Positions 44,996 to 54,398 of a stretch of 64,000 nucleotides of DNA are shown here, one piece after another. Position 1 is the first letter of the stretch. Each line of letters starts with the position of its first letter. Source of the stretch: SHLQ01 sp964451305 (GTDB lineage Bacteria > Actinomycetota > Acidimicrobiia > Acidimicrobiales > SHLQ01); the NCBI GenBank assembly GCA_964451305.1, contig CAYVHV010000001.1, positions 62,001 through 126,000 on the forward strand. The letters run 5' to 3'. The translations under genes were made by a program, and so were the position numbers. Below the pieces are notes generated by a model that was not told the origin of the DNA, searched no databases, and saw nothing but the letters and a program-made list of their open reading frames with translations.

Positions 44996-46063
44996 ATGGC
45001 TTTGGAGGATGCGATCTCAGCGCTCGCTGACGATCACGACATCGACAAGATCGGCTTCTGTTCTGCCGACACGTTCGATGATGTCCGTGCCACCTTGCAC
45101 GAACGCAAAGCCGCGGGCCTCAGCGCCGACATGGCCTTCACCTACCGAAACCCCGACCGCTCGACCGACGTGTCTCGCTCGCTCGACGGTGCCCGGTCAA
45201 TCGTGGTCGGCGCACGGTCGTATCGCCGATCCACTCCCACCCACGAACACTCCAATGCGGGGCGATCCGGCGCAGGACAGGCCGATATCGCCGAATACGT
45301 TTGGGAACCGCACTACGCCGAGCTCCGAGTCGGGCTCGATGCCATCGCCGAACACCTACAGAACGCCGGATGGAAAGCCCGTGTCCTCATGGATGACAAC
45401 GCGCTCGTCGATCGAGCCGCGGCATATCGGGCAGGCATCGGATGGTGGGGCAAGAACTCGAACATCCTCGTCCCGGGCGTGGGCAGCAAGTTCGTTCTCG
45501 GCTCGGTCGTCACCGACGCTGAGCTCTCACTCAACACCCAACCGCTCGCCGATCAGTGCGGGCCGTGCCGCCGTTGCATCGACTCATGCCCGACGAACGC
45601 CATCGTCGCCGACGGCGTCATCGATTCGAACCGCTGTCTTGCATGGCTGGTCCAGGCAACGGGCAGCTTTCCGATCGAGCACCGCAAAGCACTCGGCGGG
45701 CGCATCTACGGATGCGACGATTGCCAGACCTCGTGCCCGCCAAACGTGGTGGCTGAACGAGCCGACTCCGGTCCGCTCACGAATGGCGTATCGAGCGTCG
45801 AGGTCTTCGAACTTCTCTCGCTCGATGACGAGGCACTGATGGAACGTTTCGGCGCGTGGTACATCCCACGCCGAGAGGCTCGGTACCTACGCCGCAACGC
45901 CCTCGTCGTCCTCGGCAATGTCGGCGACTCGACAAACCCAGAGGTTCGAGCGCTTGTCGAGCATTACGTCGCAAGCAACGACGAGATCGAGCGCGAACAC
46001 GCGATCTGGGCAGCCGGTGAGCTCGGCTACGACGACCTCGTCCCGTCGGGAGCAATGCATTGA
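44996..46063 (+). CDS. queG: epoxyqueuosine reductase
   Basis: 355 aa cobalamin-dependent Fe-S enzyme for the last step of queuosine synthesis in tRNA. The N-terminal cobalamin-binding half is followed by two [4Fe-4S] motifs, 'CGPCRRCIDSCPTNAI' and 'CDDCQTSCPPN', and a C-terminal HEAT-like tail ('RNALVVLGNVGDSTNP...'). TAGATT (44984-44989) is six bases before the ATG. Its stop overlaps the TTG start of the GT4 gene. Other que genes are not in the window. Confidence 0.94.
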   Translation: MALEDAISALADDHDIDKIGFCSADTFDDVRATLHERKAAGLSADMAFTYRNPDRSTDVSRSLDGARSIVVGARSYRRSTPTHEHSNAGRSGAGQADIAEYVWEPHYAELRVGLDAIAEHLQNAGWKARVLMDDNALVDRAAAYRAGIGWWGKNSNILVPGVGSKFVLGSVVTDAELSLNTQPLADQCGPCRRCIDSCPTNAIVADGVIDSNRCLAWLVQATGSFPIEHRKALGGRIYGCDDCQTSCPPNVVAERADSGPLTNGVSSVEVFELLSLDDEALMERFGAWYIPRREARYLRRNALVVLGNVGDSTNPEVRALVEHYVASNDEIEREHAIWAAGELGYDDLVPSGAMH

Positions 46064-47214
46064 CGAGCTCACACCCGAGCAGGCATCTCCTCGTCACCAA
46101 TGACTTTCCGCCCAAGATCGGCGGCATTCAGCAGTACCTCTTCGAACTGTGGAGTCGCCTCGACCCGGACACCTTCGAGATTCACACCACGCCTTACAGC
46201 GACACCGATGCCTTCGATGCAGAGCACGCAATGACGATCGTTCGCTCGACCGAGCCCGTGTTGTTGCCATACCCGTGGCTCACAAATCGACTCGATGCCG
46301 CAGCGGCGAGCTTCGGTGCGGCGCTACACGTGATCGACCCTGCCGTGCCCCTCGGCGTCATCGGACCGACCCTGGCTCAGCCCTACGCCGTCGTGCTGCA
46401 CGGCGCCGAAGTCACGGTGCCGGGACGGCTTCCCGGAATTTCGAAGGTTCTCGCCACGGTGCTCGACGGCGCTGCCGGCGTGATCTCGGCGGGGGAGTAC
46501 GCACTCGCCGAAGCCGAACGGGCGGTGGGTCGCCCCTTAACGAACGTGATCGTTCCACCCGGTGTCGACGTCGAACGGTTCTCGCCAACATCGAACGACG
46601 AACAAGCCGCGATACGGGCGAAGTATGGAATTGCGCCCGACGTGCCGTTCATCTTCAGTCTGTCGAGATTGGTTCCTCGCAAAGGCATGGACACCCTCGT
46701 GAAAGTCGCAGCGCGCCTCGGCACGCAATACCCCGACCTCGTCGTGTGCATCGCGGGTGGAGGACGAGACGAGAAGCGACTCGCGCAGCTCATCGAACGA
46801 ACGGGGGCGCCCGTTCGTCTGCTCGGCCGAATATCTGAAGACGACAAAGCCCAGCTGCTTTCGGCAGCCGACATCTTTGCCATGTTGTGCCGCAACCGGT
46901 GGGGAGGCCTCGAACAAGAAGGCTTCGGCATCGTGTTCATCGAAGCGGCTGCAGCTGGAACTCCGCAGATCGCTGGTCGTTCGGGAGGTGCCGACGAAGC
47001 GGTGCTCGATGGCGTGACCGGGCTCGTTGCCAATGACGGGGCCTCGATAGATGAGGTTGTCGACCTCTTCGCCTCGCTGTTGGATGACCCGGTGCAACGC
47101 AATGACATGGCCGCGGTCGGACGAGAACGCGCCGTCCGCCTCTTCTCCTACGACATCCTGGCCGAACGGCTATCGGATGCGATCACGACGTGGATCGGCG
47201 ACGCCCATGACTGA
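46060..47214 (+). CDS. glycosyltransferase family 4 (PimB/mannosyltransferase-like)
   Basis: 384 aa. N-terminal 'LLVTNDFPPKIGGIQQYL', central 'ERFSPTSNDEQ' and C-terminal 'SLSRLVPRKGMDTLVKV' and 'EGFGIVFIEAAAAGTPQIAG' (EX7E motif) are characteristic of GT4 retaining enzymes. In actinobacteria such proteins are often phosphatidylinositol mannosyltransferases, but here that is inference. TTG 46060 overlaps the queG stop. It overlaps the next membrane-protein gene by 8 bp. Confidence 0.92.
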   Translation: MTSSHPSRHLLVTNDFPPKIGGIQQYLFELWSRLDPDTFEIHTTPYSDTDAFDAEHAMTIVRSTEPVLLPYPWLTNRLDAAAASFGAALHVIDPAVPLGVIGPTLAQPYAVVLHGAEVTVPGRLPGISKVLATVLDGAAGVISAGEYALAEAERAVGRPLTNVIVPPGVDVERFSPTSNDEQAAIRAKYGIAPDVPFIFSLSRLVPRKGMDTLVKVAARLGTQYPDLVVCIAGGGRDEKRLAQLIERTGAPVRLLGRISEDDKAQLLSAADIFAMLCRNRWGGLEQEGFGIVFIEAAAAGTPQIAGRSGGADEAVLDGVTGLVANDGASIDEVVDLFASLLDDPVQRNDMAAVGRERAVRLFSYDILAERLSDAITTWIGDAHD

Positions 47215-47665
47215 GAAGAAGACACCGCCACCTCCGCCGCCACCCGACCCGGTGTTGGCCAACCTGTCGCTACGGATCAGCATCGTCTTTTCCGTACTCT
47301 CGGTCATCACCTTCCTGGTCGCGCCATCGATCGATCGCGTGTACTCGGTGATCAGCGCGATCTTGTTCGTCGCCGGAATACTCACTCTCGGCCTCGGCTT
47401 TTGGAACGGAATCCAGCGGAGCCGAGTCGACGATGTGCGCCTCGCAGGGCTCCTTTCGGTCGACAAGAGTTTCGTGCCAGCGGGCATCCGGAACCGACTC
47501 TGGTCAGCGGTGCTTCTCCAGGTCGTCGTTACGTTCACCTTCGCTGCGTTGCGCCCGATCACCGAGCAAGCGTTCGGCGTGCTCGTCCCCACGCTCGGTA
47601 TTGGTTTCGCAACCCTGTGGGGTTCTCGCTTCGCGAAGTTTCACCCTCGCGACGATCGTCGGTAG
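47207..47665 (+). CDS. membrane protein, four predicted helices
   Basis: 152 aa. A Pro-rich N-terminus (residues 4-14) is followed by hydrophobic segments at ~22-40, 48-62, 100-115 and 120-137. ATG 47207 lies inside the end of the glycosyltransferase gene, so it belongs to the same transcript. Family not recognised. Confidence 0.75.
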   Translation: MTEKKTPPPPPPPDPVLANLSLRISIVFSVLSVITFLVAPSIDRVYSVISAILFVAGILTLGLGFWNGIQRSRVDDVRLAGLLSVDKSFVPAGIRNRLWSAVLLQVVVTFTFAALRPITEQAFGVLVPTLGIGFATLWGSRFAKFHPRDDRR

Positions 47666-47752
47666 TCCCTCGCCCGAATCCGCGTCTGCGTCGGCTACTC
47701 TGCCATCGGCGAATGTCATATGCCGGAACCCCGGCGGAGAGAAAGAAACCAC

Positions 47753-48202
47753 GTGTCTGACCACGCTGCAGAGAAAACCGAGATCGAGGCGTCTCCAGAG
47801 GCGTGCTTTGCCGTAGCGACCGACTTTGCGACCTACACCGAATGGGCATCGGACATCAAAGAGGTCGAGGTCGTCGCAGTCGACGACACCGGTCGAGGTG
47901 GAGACGTTTCCTTTCGAGTCGCTGCGATGGGTCGGTCTACCCGATACACCCTTCGCTACAGCTACGGCTCGAACCCGCTTCGCATGTCGTGGCGTCTCAT
48001 CGAGGGCGATGTGATGGAGCGCATCGACGGCGAATACGAGTTCGTCCCGATCGACGACGGCAACCGCTGTGAGGTTCGCTACTACGTCTCGGTCGACATG
48101 CTGGTTCCGCTTCCCGGTTTCGTAAAGCGCCGAGCCGAGGCCAAGATCCTCCACACCGCTATCGAAGACCTCAAAAGACGGGTCGAGTCGGTCACGCCAT
48201 GA
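47753..48202 (+). CDS. SRPBCC/START-like ligand-binding protein
   Basis: 149 aa. 'KTEIEASPEACFAVATDFATYTEWASDI' and the later 'WRLIEGDVMERIDGEYEFVPID' define the polyketide-cyclase/START-like fold of one cavity. It may bind a lipid or aromatic ligand. GTG 47753 lies after GGAGAGAAAG. Position in the gene run suggests shared expression with its neighbours. No catalytic residues can be assigned. Confidence 0.85.
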   Translation: MSDHAAEKTEIEASPEACFAVATDFATYTEWASDIKEVEVVAVDDTGRGGDVSFRVAAMGRSTRYTLRYSYGSNPLRMSWRLIEGDVMERIDGEYEFVPIDDGNRCEVRYYVSVDMLVPLPGFVKRRAEAKILHTAIEDLKRRVESVTP

Positions 48203-48248
48203 TCAACAGTGCGTGGTCGAATCCCCATAAGGCGGAGGCGAGCCAGCG

Positions 48249-49481
48249 GTGAATGCGCTCGACCAAGAACGCGTAGACCGCGCTCGGGAACGACTCGATT
48301 CGGCAGCACGCGATGGCGCCGTGAGCGACCCCGCGATCCGGATCGTCAAGTTGAACCCACCGGTTGCCGGAGGCGAACCCGTTCTCCTCAACCGCAAACT
48401 CACGACGCTCAGCGGATTGAGCGGTTCGGGCATACGAACCCTGTTCGTGACCATCGATGGCATGCAGCGCGATGCCGGGCAGCCGCTCGATGCGTTCGCC
48501 GCTACCGAGATACCTGATGACCCCACGGAGCCCAAGACGGCAAAGTTGCTGTCGATCATCTCCAGCTGCGAGCAAGCGCTTCTGCTCAGCGGTGCCGAAA
48601 TGCGCGGCGCCGACATGGTCCTCGCCGACCTCGAAGCCGAAATTGCGTCCGCCCCTAGCGACGGAGTCATCCAACCAGCGGCCACGTCCTACGACGGACA
48701 CGTGCAGACCGATGAACGCTACGCAGCCTTCATCTCCGACGTTCTCGAAACCCCGAGCGAGGCAGCGAGCATCGAAGCTGGACTTGCAGCACTCGAATCT
48801 GACCCTCGACGGGTTGCGCTCAAAGCCGCATGTTCAATCGACCTCTCCCAAATCAGTGACAGCGGCGGAGTCGGTGACGGACCCCGCCTCTTCGGGTCGA
48901 GCAATCGTCCACAATCGAACTTGGTGCGTGCCGAAGCAGAGGGCGAACTCTCCGGATACGACATGACCCCGGGCTCGCCGGCATATGTCCTTGCATCTCG
49001 CCTCGACTACGTCGGTATCCCCACATCGCCGCTCGATGCCGTCGACGTCGCCACCGAGGTTCTCGCCCAAATAGAACAGGCCAAAGAAGCAGCCGCAACC
49101 TACGAAGCTTCGATGCAGTCGCTTACCGGCTCAGCCGCAGAACTGGCTGCCGAACGCGATCGAGTCAAGCAACGCCGCGCCAGTGCGGCGCGACGGCAAG
49201 CGACGCAGCACCACCTCGTCCGTATCGCCCGTTCGCAGCTCACCGAACGAGGTGCACGGCCACGAGGACTCATGCCCGTCCTGATCGAAGAACCGTTCGT
49301 CGACCTCCCCGACGAGCTCACGAACGCGACACTTTCGATGCTCTTTCAGCATGCGGAGATCGCCCAGGTGATCCTCGTGACCAACCGGTCAGACGTCAAG
49401 ACTTGGTGCGAGATGAAAGACGATCGAGCCGAGTGGGTTCCCGCATCAGGATGGTTCGCTCAAGAGCACGATGAATGGTAG
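48249..49481 (+). CDS. ABC/SMC-like protein with degenerate P-loop
   Basis: 410 aa. The C-terminus 'PVLIEEPFVDLPDEL' followed by 'VILVTNRSDV' resembles the Walker B/D-loop/H-loop end of SMC/ABC ATPases. An N-terminal 'GLSGSGIRT' (residues 56-64) looks like a Walker A (GxSGSGKST) that has lost the Lys. Between them lie an Ala/Glu-rich helical region and a coiled coil (about residues 270-325). It may be a non-hydrolysing SMC-like protein; homology search is needed for certainty. GTG 48249 has GGAGG upstream. It overlaps the ROK kinase gene by 7 bp. Confidence 0.65.
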   Translation: MNALDQERVDRARERLDSAARDGAVSDPAIRIVKLNPPVAGGEPVLLNRKLTTLSGLSGSGIRTLFVTIDGMQRDAGQPLDAFAATEIPDDPTEPKTAKLLSIISSCEQALLLSGAEMRGADMVLADLEAEIASAPSDGVIQPAATSYDGHVQTDERYAAFISDVLETPSEAASIEAGLAALESDPRRVALKAACSIDLSQISDSGGVGDGPRLFGSSNRPQSNLVRAEAEGELSGYDMTPGSPAYVLASRLDYVGIPTSPLDAVDVATEVLAQIEQAKEAAATYEASMQSLTGSAAELAAERDRVKQRRASAARRQATQHHLVRIARSQLTERGARPRGLMPVLIEEPFVDLPDELTNATLSMLFQHAEIAQVILVTNRSDVKTWCEMKDDRAEWVPASGWFAQEHDEW

Positions 49482-50434
49482 CCATCGGGTTCGACGTCGG
49501 GGGGACGAATGTCCGCGGGGTTGCACTCGAACGAGGGTCGCCCGTACCGCTGGCCACCCGACGTTCAAAAACCGAAACTGACGGTGACGTACTCGTCGAC
49601 ACGATCGTCGAGGTCGCAGAAGGACTGATCGACGACCTGCGAGCCACCGATGACTCGGTGGTCCTAGAAGCCGTCGGTCTCGGTATCGCTGCGCTGATGG
49701 ATGCGAACGGCATCTTCCGATACGCACCCAACATTCCGGGAGTCTTCGACTATCCGCTCGTCGAACGAGTGAAAGGTCGTCTCGGTGTCCCAGTGATTGC
49801 CGACAACGACGCAACCACCGCCACATGGGCCGAAGCGAAATACGGCGCTGGAATCGGCCATGACCACATGGCCTTTGTGGCGCTCGGCACCGGTATCGGA
49901 ACAGGCTTTGTGCTCGGCGGCAGGCTCCACCGTGGCGCTCACGGGTACGCGGGAGAGTCCGGCCACATCACCATCGAACGCGGCGGACCCGAGCACATCA
50001 CGGGAGCCCGAGGGCCGTGGGAGTACTTCGCATCGGGCAACGGCCTTGGCATCTTGGCTCGCGAGTGGGCGGCGGCAGGACGCCTGGACTCGGCGATTGC
50101 GCTCGCTGGCTCGGTCGAGGCGATCCTCGGCGAACACATCAACGAACTCGTCGACGCGAACAACCCTGAGGTCGAGCCGCTCATCACCGAGTTTGCCGAC
50201 AGCGTGGCGATCGGTATGGCCAACCTCGTGTACATCCTCGACCCGGAGATCATCGTTCTCGGCGGTGGCCTAGTCGGGCTTGGAGAGATGTTGCGGAGCG
50301 CAGTCGAGGCATCGCTCGCCGGCCGGATTCTTGGACGCGACCACCGCCCAGCAGTTCCCGTGGTCCTCGCAAAGCTCGGCTCGAGAGCTGGTGCTATCGG
50401 CGCCGGTGCCCTTGCGTTCGACGCAACGCGTTAA
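49475..50434 (+). CDS. ROK-family sugar kinase (glucokinase-like)
   Basis: 319 aa. Phosphate-binding 'GFDVGGTNVRG' at residues 5-15; catalytic-site 'DNDATTATWAEAKYG' around 110-124; phosphate loop 'GTGIGTGFV' at 138-146; Glu161 and His164 in 'ESGHITIE'. The zinc cluster CxCGxxGCxE of ROK proteins is absent: the region reads 'GPEHITGARGPWEYFASG' (171-188). It phosphorylates glucose or a related sugar. No helix-turn-helix domain, so it is a kinase rather than a repressor. pfkA follows downstream. Confidence 0.92.
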   Translation: MVAIGFDVGGTNVRGVALERGSPVPLATRRSKTETDGDVLVDTIVEVAEGLIDDLRATDDSVVLEAVGLGIAALMDANGIFRYAPNIPGVFDYPLVERVKGRLGVPVIADNDATTATWAEAKYGAGIGHDHMAFVALGTGIGTGFVLGGRLHRGAHGYAGESGHITIERGGPEHITGARGPWEYFASGNGLGILAREWAAAGRLDSAIALAGSVEAILGEHINELVDANNPEVEPLITEFADSVAIGMANLVYILDPEIIVLGGGLVGLGEMLRSAVEASLAGRILGRDHRPAVPVVLAKLGSRAGAIGAGALAFDATR

Positions 50435-50579
50435 CTGCTATCGAGCCGAACGTAGGTGAGCGATCCCTCGTTGTCACGGGGCAATCGCTGCAACAACTGC
50501 GATATTGCAAGACTATGCCTTCTAACGATGAACAAAAAACACGACTTCAGGTGACATGGCACTGTGTAGTCTGGATGGC

Positions 50580-51605
50580 ATGAAACTTGCAGTGCTCACC
50601 GGCGGCGGCGATGCTCCTGGCCTGAATGCGGTTATCCGTGGAGTTGTCCGACAGGCGGCCAAGGATGGGCATACCGTCATTGGTTTTCGCGATGGATGGC
50701 GTGGCGTTATGGCCAACGACTGGATGTCGCTCACCGTCGAGGGCTGTCGCGGCCTCCTTACCCGAGGGGGCACCATTCTCGGAACGACGAGGATCAATCC
50801 GTTCATGACCGAGGACGGTCGTGACCTGTGTCGGGCATCGCTCGAAGCGAACGATGTCGATGCGCTCATCGCTATCGGCGGCGAAGGCACCCTCTCCTGC
50901 ACACAAGCCATGTACGAACTGGGCTTTCCCGTTCTCGGTGTCCCAAAGACGATCGACAACGACATTGGCCTTACGGAAATGACCTTCGGCTTCGCAACCG
51001 CTGTCGATATCGCAACCGAAGCGATCGGTCGGTTGCACAGCACGGCGGAAAGTCATGACCGAGTCATGATCATCGAGGTGATGGGTCGACACGTTGGCCA
51101 CATCGCGACATGGGCAGGCCTCGCTGGCGGCGCAACCGTCACGCTCATCCCCGAGAAGCCATTCGACATCAACGAAGTCTGCAAGGCCCTCCAGCGCCGT
51201 CATGAGCGAGGCAAGTTCGCCTCCATCATCGTGGTCGCTGAAGGCGCGAAGCCAGTTCCAGGGACCCTCGACGTCCCCGATATTGCCTTTGACGAGTTCG
51301 GTCATATCAAGCTCGGCGGAATCGGCGATCTTGTCGCCCGCGAAGTGACCGAGCGGACGAGCTTCGAGACTCGCACCACGGTGCTCGGCTACGTCCAACG
51401 CGGCGGTGAACCATCGGCGATCGATCGAGTCCTCGCGACGTGGTTCGGCGTGGAAGCGGCCCGTGCTGCAGACGAACAAGACTTCGGTTCGATGATTGCC
51501 TACCAGAGCGGCTCGATGACCCGAGTTCGGATCGCAGATGCCGTCGCGGAACTCAAGTACGTCAACGAAGACCTGTACGACGTCGCCAAGACCTTCTTCG
51601 TCTAG
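50580..51605 (+). CDS. pfkA: 6-phosphofructokinase
   Basis: 341 aa. 'GGGDAPGLNA' at 8-17, GGEGT at 100-104 and 'PKTIDND' at 122-128 with the catalytic Asp; 'VMGRHVGHIATW' follows. Gly in GGEGT plus Lys in PKTIDND is the combination of the actinobacterial group III enzymes, which include ATP- and mixed-substrate types; phosphoryl donor is not certain. It makes fructose-1,6-bisphosphate in glycolysis. TAGTCT (50567-50572) ends 7 nt before ATG 50580. Confidence 0.95.
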   Translation: MKLAVLTGGGDAPGLNAVIRGVVRQAAKDGHTVIGFRDGWRGVMANDWMSLTVEGCRGLLTRGGTILGTTRINPFMTEDGRDLCRASLEANDVDALIAIGGEGTLSCTQAMYELGFPVLGVPKTIDNDIGLTEMTFGFATAVDIATEAIGRLHSTAESHDRVMIIEVMGRHVGHIATWAGLAGGATVTLIPEKPFDINEVCKALQRRHERGKFASIIVVAEGAKPVPGTLDVPDIAFDEFGHIKLGGIGDLVAREVTERTSFETRTTVLGYVQRGGEPSAIDRVLATWFGVEAARAADEQDFGSMIAYQSGSMTRVRIADAVAELKYVNEDLYDVAKTFFV

Positions 51606-51623
51606 CCAGCCACCGAGCTCGGG

Positions 51624-52241
51624 TTAGGCAGGGAACAAGCTGAGGTAGTCGTCACGATCGACCGCTCGACGAACGTCGCCTTCTTCGGTGTCTGTTCGAA
51701 CCGAGATGTCTTCGTCTTCGCCGGCCTCATTTCGGACGGCGAAGCGAACCGATGAGACGGTGTCGAGCTCTGTCAGGGTGAAGACGAATTGGGCGAAGGT
51801 AACCAATCGGTCGCTTCCCTCGATCGCTGGTGGAGCGGAGAGGATGACCACGATCTGCTGGTCGGCCGGCTCCTCGACGGACAGCACCTCGAGGGGCGCG
51901 TCCTCTGACGACACCACTGCGGTCGTGAGGTTGAGGTCGAGCTGTTCTTCGCTCGTGGGCCCGATAATCAACTGCTCGAGCACGATCTCTTCGAGCCGTT
52001 CGGCAGCGTCCGCGGATGGGACTTGCCGTTCGACCGGTTCGAGGCTCGGTTCGCCATCGCCAGGGTCAACCAGGTAGATCACAACGTCATCGGCGAGACG
52101 TTCAGGAACCGTGGTGGTCGTTGAGGTTCCGGGTTGGAGGACCTCCGGGAGTGAATCGCTGGCGACGATCTGCGGCTCGTCATCGAGAGGGACACCGCAA
52201 CCGACGATGATGAGCGTCAGAGCGAGGAGGATGCGTCTCAT
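51624..52241 (-). CDS. GerMN-domain lipoprotein, LpqB-like
   Basis: 205 aa. Lipobox 'IIVGC' with Cys15, a linker with Thr repeats, then one GerMN-like domain ('VVIYLVDPGDGEP', 'ERLEEIVLEQLIIGP'). It is shorter than mycobacterial LpqB and lacks its beta-propeller. It is coupled by ATGA overlap to the histidine kinase gene, the place LpqB holds in MtrAB-LpqB operons, and likely modulates that kinase from outside the membrane. Confidence 0.85.
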   Translation of the reverse strand: MRRILLALTLIIVGCGVPLDDEPQIVASDSLPEVLQPGTSTTTTVPERLADDVVIYLVDPGDGEPSLEPVERQVPSADAAERLEEIVLEQLIIGPTSEEQLDLNLTTAVVSSEDAPLEVLSVEEPADQQIVVILSAPPAIEGSDRLVTFAQFVFTLTELDTVSSVRFAVRNEAGEDEDISVRTDTEEGDVRRAVDRDDYLSLFPA

Positions 52242-53644
52242 GCGAACTCTCCGTCGATGCCTTCGTCGAGGGGCAGCTCGACGACGAAACGAGCTCCCGA
52301 CTCACCGTCGAGGCGGTCTTCGACCCATACGCGTCCGTTATGGAGATTCACGTGTTCGGCAACGAGCGATAGCCCGAGGCCCACACCGGTGTCATACCCA
52401 CGGCGCCCGCCCGCTCCGCCTCGGCTGAAGCGGTCAAAGATCACGAAGCGCTCATCTTTGGGAACACCAGGTCCTTCATCTTCCACGGCCATCAGCACCG
52501 AGCTCGGCGTGCAACTCACGTGGACATGCGTCGCACCGCCACCGTATTTCTCGGCGTTGTCGAGCAGGTTCGCCACGACGCGCGCAAGGCGACGCTTCTC
52601 CGCAACGACGATGGCGTTCTCGGCGTCTTCTTCGACCACGATCTCGATGTCCCTGCTGCTCGCCAGCTGGACCGCAGCGCGCACAAACTCAGAAAAGAGC
52701 AAGGGGTCGGCTTGGAGATCCGCAGCGCCAACATCGAATCGGCTGATCTCGAGGAGGTCCTCGACGAGCGTCCGAAACCGCGTGATGTCGCTGACGAGGA
52801 GGTCGAGGGCGGTTTGGGAACGCTCGGGCATCTCCTCGCGTGCGTTGTCGAGCACCTCGGCGGACGCCGTGAGGGTCATGAGCGGGCTGCGCAGTTCGTG
52901 GCTGACTTCGGACGCGAACCGAGCATCTCGCTGGATCCGTTCTTCGAGCGCCCCGGCCATCTCGTTGAACGACGCTGCAAAGAGTTCGAGGTCTTCGTCA
53001 CCTTCGGGGTCGAGGCGAGTGTCGAGCCGTCCACCGGCGATTGCTTCCGCGGCACGACTCACTTTGGTGAGCGGAGCCACGGCGCTGTTCGCGACGCCGA
53101 TACCGGCGACTCCGGCGAGCAGCGTCACGATGAGGCCGCCGCCGAGGAGGACGAACTGGAGCGTCACCAGCGTGTCCTCAACCCCGGTGAGGGGGAGTGC
53201 CTCAAAATAGATGACGTTGTCGAACCCCTGAAGTGGAATGCCGTAGACGATAAACGGCTCATCGTCGATGCTCGTGACGATGCGGCCAGCGTTGCCCTCG
53301 ATCGCGGTGGTCTGAAGCGACACTGGAACTTGTTCGAGCGTGAACGAACCATCGAGCGAGAACGAGTTGCCGCCGTCGGTGCTGATCAGCGGACGAGAAC
53401 CTTCCGCAGTGTTGAGCGAATCGACCACGGCCTGAGTCGCGCCCGGTTCGAGATCACCAGCGAGCGTCCGCTGCACGGTCTGTGCGTTGGTGAACGTCAA
53501 GGCTTCGGCGAGCTGATTGCGATCGGTGATGAGGACCTGACGAGTAATCGTGAGGGTGATAATCGAGAGCGCCACCGCGGCTGCCAGACCGGCGATTGCG
53601 AGGGCTCCAGTGATTCGACCACGAAGGCCGACGCGTCGGTTCAT
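52238..53644 (-). CDS. mtrB: two-component sensor histidine kinase, MtrB-like
   Basis: 468 aa. Two transmembrane helices (residues ~12-35 and ~160-185) enclose an extracytoplasmic sensor of about 125 residues. HAMP ('NSAVAPLTKVSRAAEAIAGG'), a dimerisation/H-box ('FASEVSHELRSPLMTLTA') and ATPase motifs N ('LLDNAEKYGGG'), G1 ('DEGPGVP') and G2 ('GVGLGLSL') follow. The order mtrA-mtrB-lpqB is conserved in actinobacteria and regulates cell-wall and division genes. It starts 8 bp after mtrA. Confidence 0.9.
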   Translation of the reverse strand: MNRRVGLRGRITGALAIAGLAAAVALSIITLTITRQVLITDRNQLAEALTFTNAQTVQRTLAGDLEPGATQAVVDSLNTAEGSRPLISTDGGNSFSLDGSFTLEQVPVSLQTTAIEGNAGRIVTSIDDEPFIVYGIPLQGFDNVIYFEALPLTGVEDTLVTLQFVLLGGGLIVTLLAGVAGIGVANSAVAPLTKVSRAAEAIAGGRLDTRLDPEGDEDLELFAASFNEMAGALEERIQRDARFASEVSHELRSPLMTLTASAEVLDNAREEMPERSQTALDLLVSDITRFRTLVEDLLEISRFDVGAADLQADPLLFSEFVRAAVQLASSRDIEIVVEEDAENAIVVAEKRRLARVVANLLDNAEKYGGGATHVHVSCTPSSVLMAVEDEGPGVPKDERFVIFDRFSRGGAGGRRGYDTGVGLGLSLVAEHVNLHNGRVWVEDRLDGESGARFVVELPLDEGIDGEFA

Positions 53645-53652
53645 CCCTGAGA

Positions 53653-54333
53653 TCAGGTCTGGATCTTGTACCCGAGGCCCCGCACCGTGACGACGTGTTG
53701 CGGATCGGCTGGGTCAGCTTCGATCTTCGTGCGCAGGCGTCGAATGTGGACGTCCACGAGACGGCCGTCGCCGAAGTAGCCATATCCCCACACCTTTTCG
53801 AGAAGGGCTTCGCGAGAGAAGACCTTCCCAGGCGAGGAGGCGAGTTCGACGAGCAGCCGGAACTCTGTCTTTGTCAGGTGAATCTCAACACCGTCGCGCT
53901 TGACCATGCCTTGATCTGGGATGACCTCAAGGTCGCCAAAGGACATGTCGCCGGTGGCGCTCGCGCCGCTTCGGCTACGCCGTAGGAGCGCGCGGATGCG
54001 AGCCGAGAGCTCCTTTGGGGCAAAGGGCTTCGTGAGGTAGTCATCGGCGCCAGCTTCGAGCCCAGCCACGACATCGTGGGTGTCGGCGCGTGCGGTGACC
54101 ATCACGATCGGAACATCGGACACGCGGCGAATGGAACGACAGACGTCGAAGCCGTCGATTCCGGGAAGCATGATGTCGATGAGTACGACGTCGGCTGGCT
54201 CTTGGCCGAATTTTAGTAGGGCGTCTTCGCCGTTGTCGGACTCGGCGACTTCCCAGCCCTCGTCTTCGAGCGCTAGACGGACTGCAGTCCTGATTCGTTC
54301 ATCGTCTTCAACGGTGAGGATACGAGTTCCCAC
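53653..54333 (-). CDS. mtrA: DNA-binding response regulator, MtrA-like
   Basis: 226 aa OmpR/PhoB type. The receiver domain has acidic DD at the N-terminus ('VEDDERIR'), phospho-Asp in 'VLIDIMLPG' and Lys in 'YLTKPFAPKEL'. The winged-helix C-terminus includes 'LTKTEFRLLVELASSPGKVF' and 'RLVDVHIRRLRTKI'. GTG 54333 with AAAGGA upstream; unlike most genes here it probably has a leader. First gene of the mtrA-mtrB-lpqB operon. Confidence 0.93.
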   Translation of the reverse strand: MGTRILTVEDDERIRTAVRLALEDEGWEVAESDNGEDALLKFGQEPADVVLIDIMLPGIDGFDVCRSIRRVSDVPIVMVTARADTHDVVAGLEAGADDYLTKPFAPKELSARIRALLRRSRSGASATGDMSFGDLEVIPDQGMVKRDGVEIHLTKTEFRLLVELASSPGKVFSREALLEKVWGYGYFGDGRLVDVHIRRLRTKIEADPADPQHVVTVRGLGYKIQT

Positions 54334-54398
54334 GGTTGGCCCATCCTTTGGTTCGGCTATCAGCGCTTCCCCAACACTAGGCGGTATGAGACGGCCCG

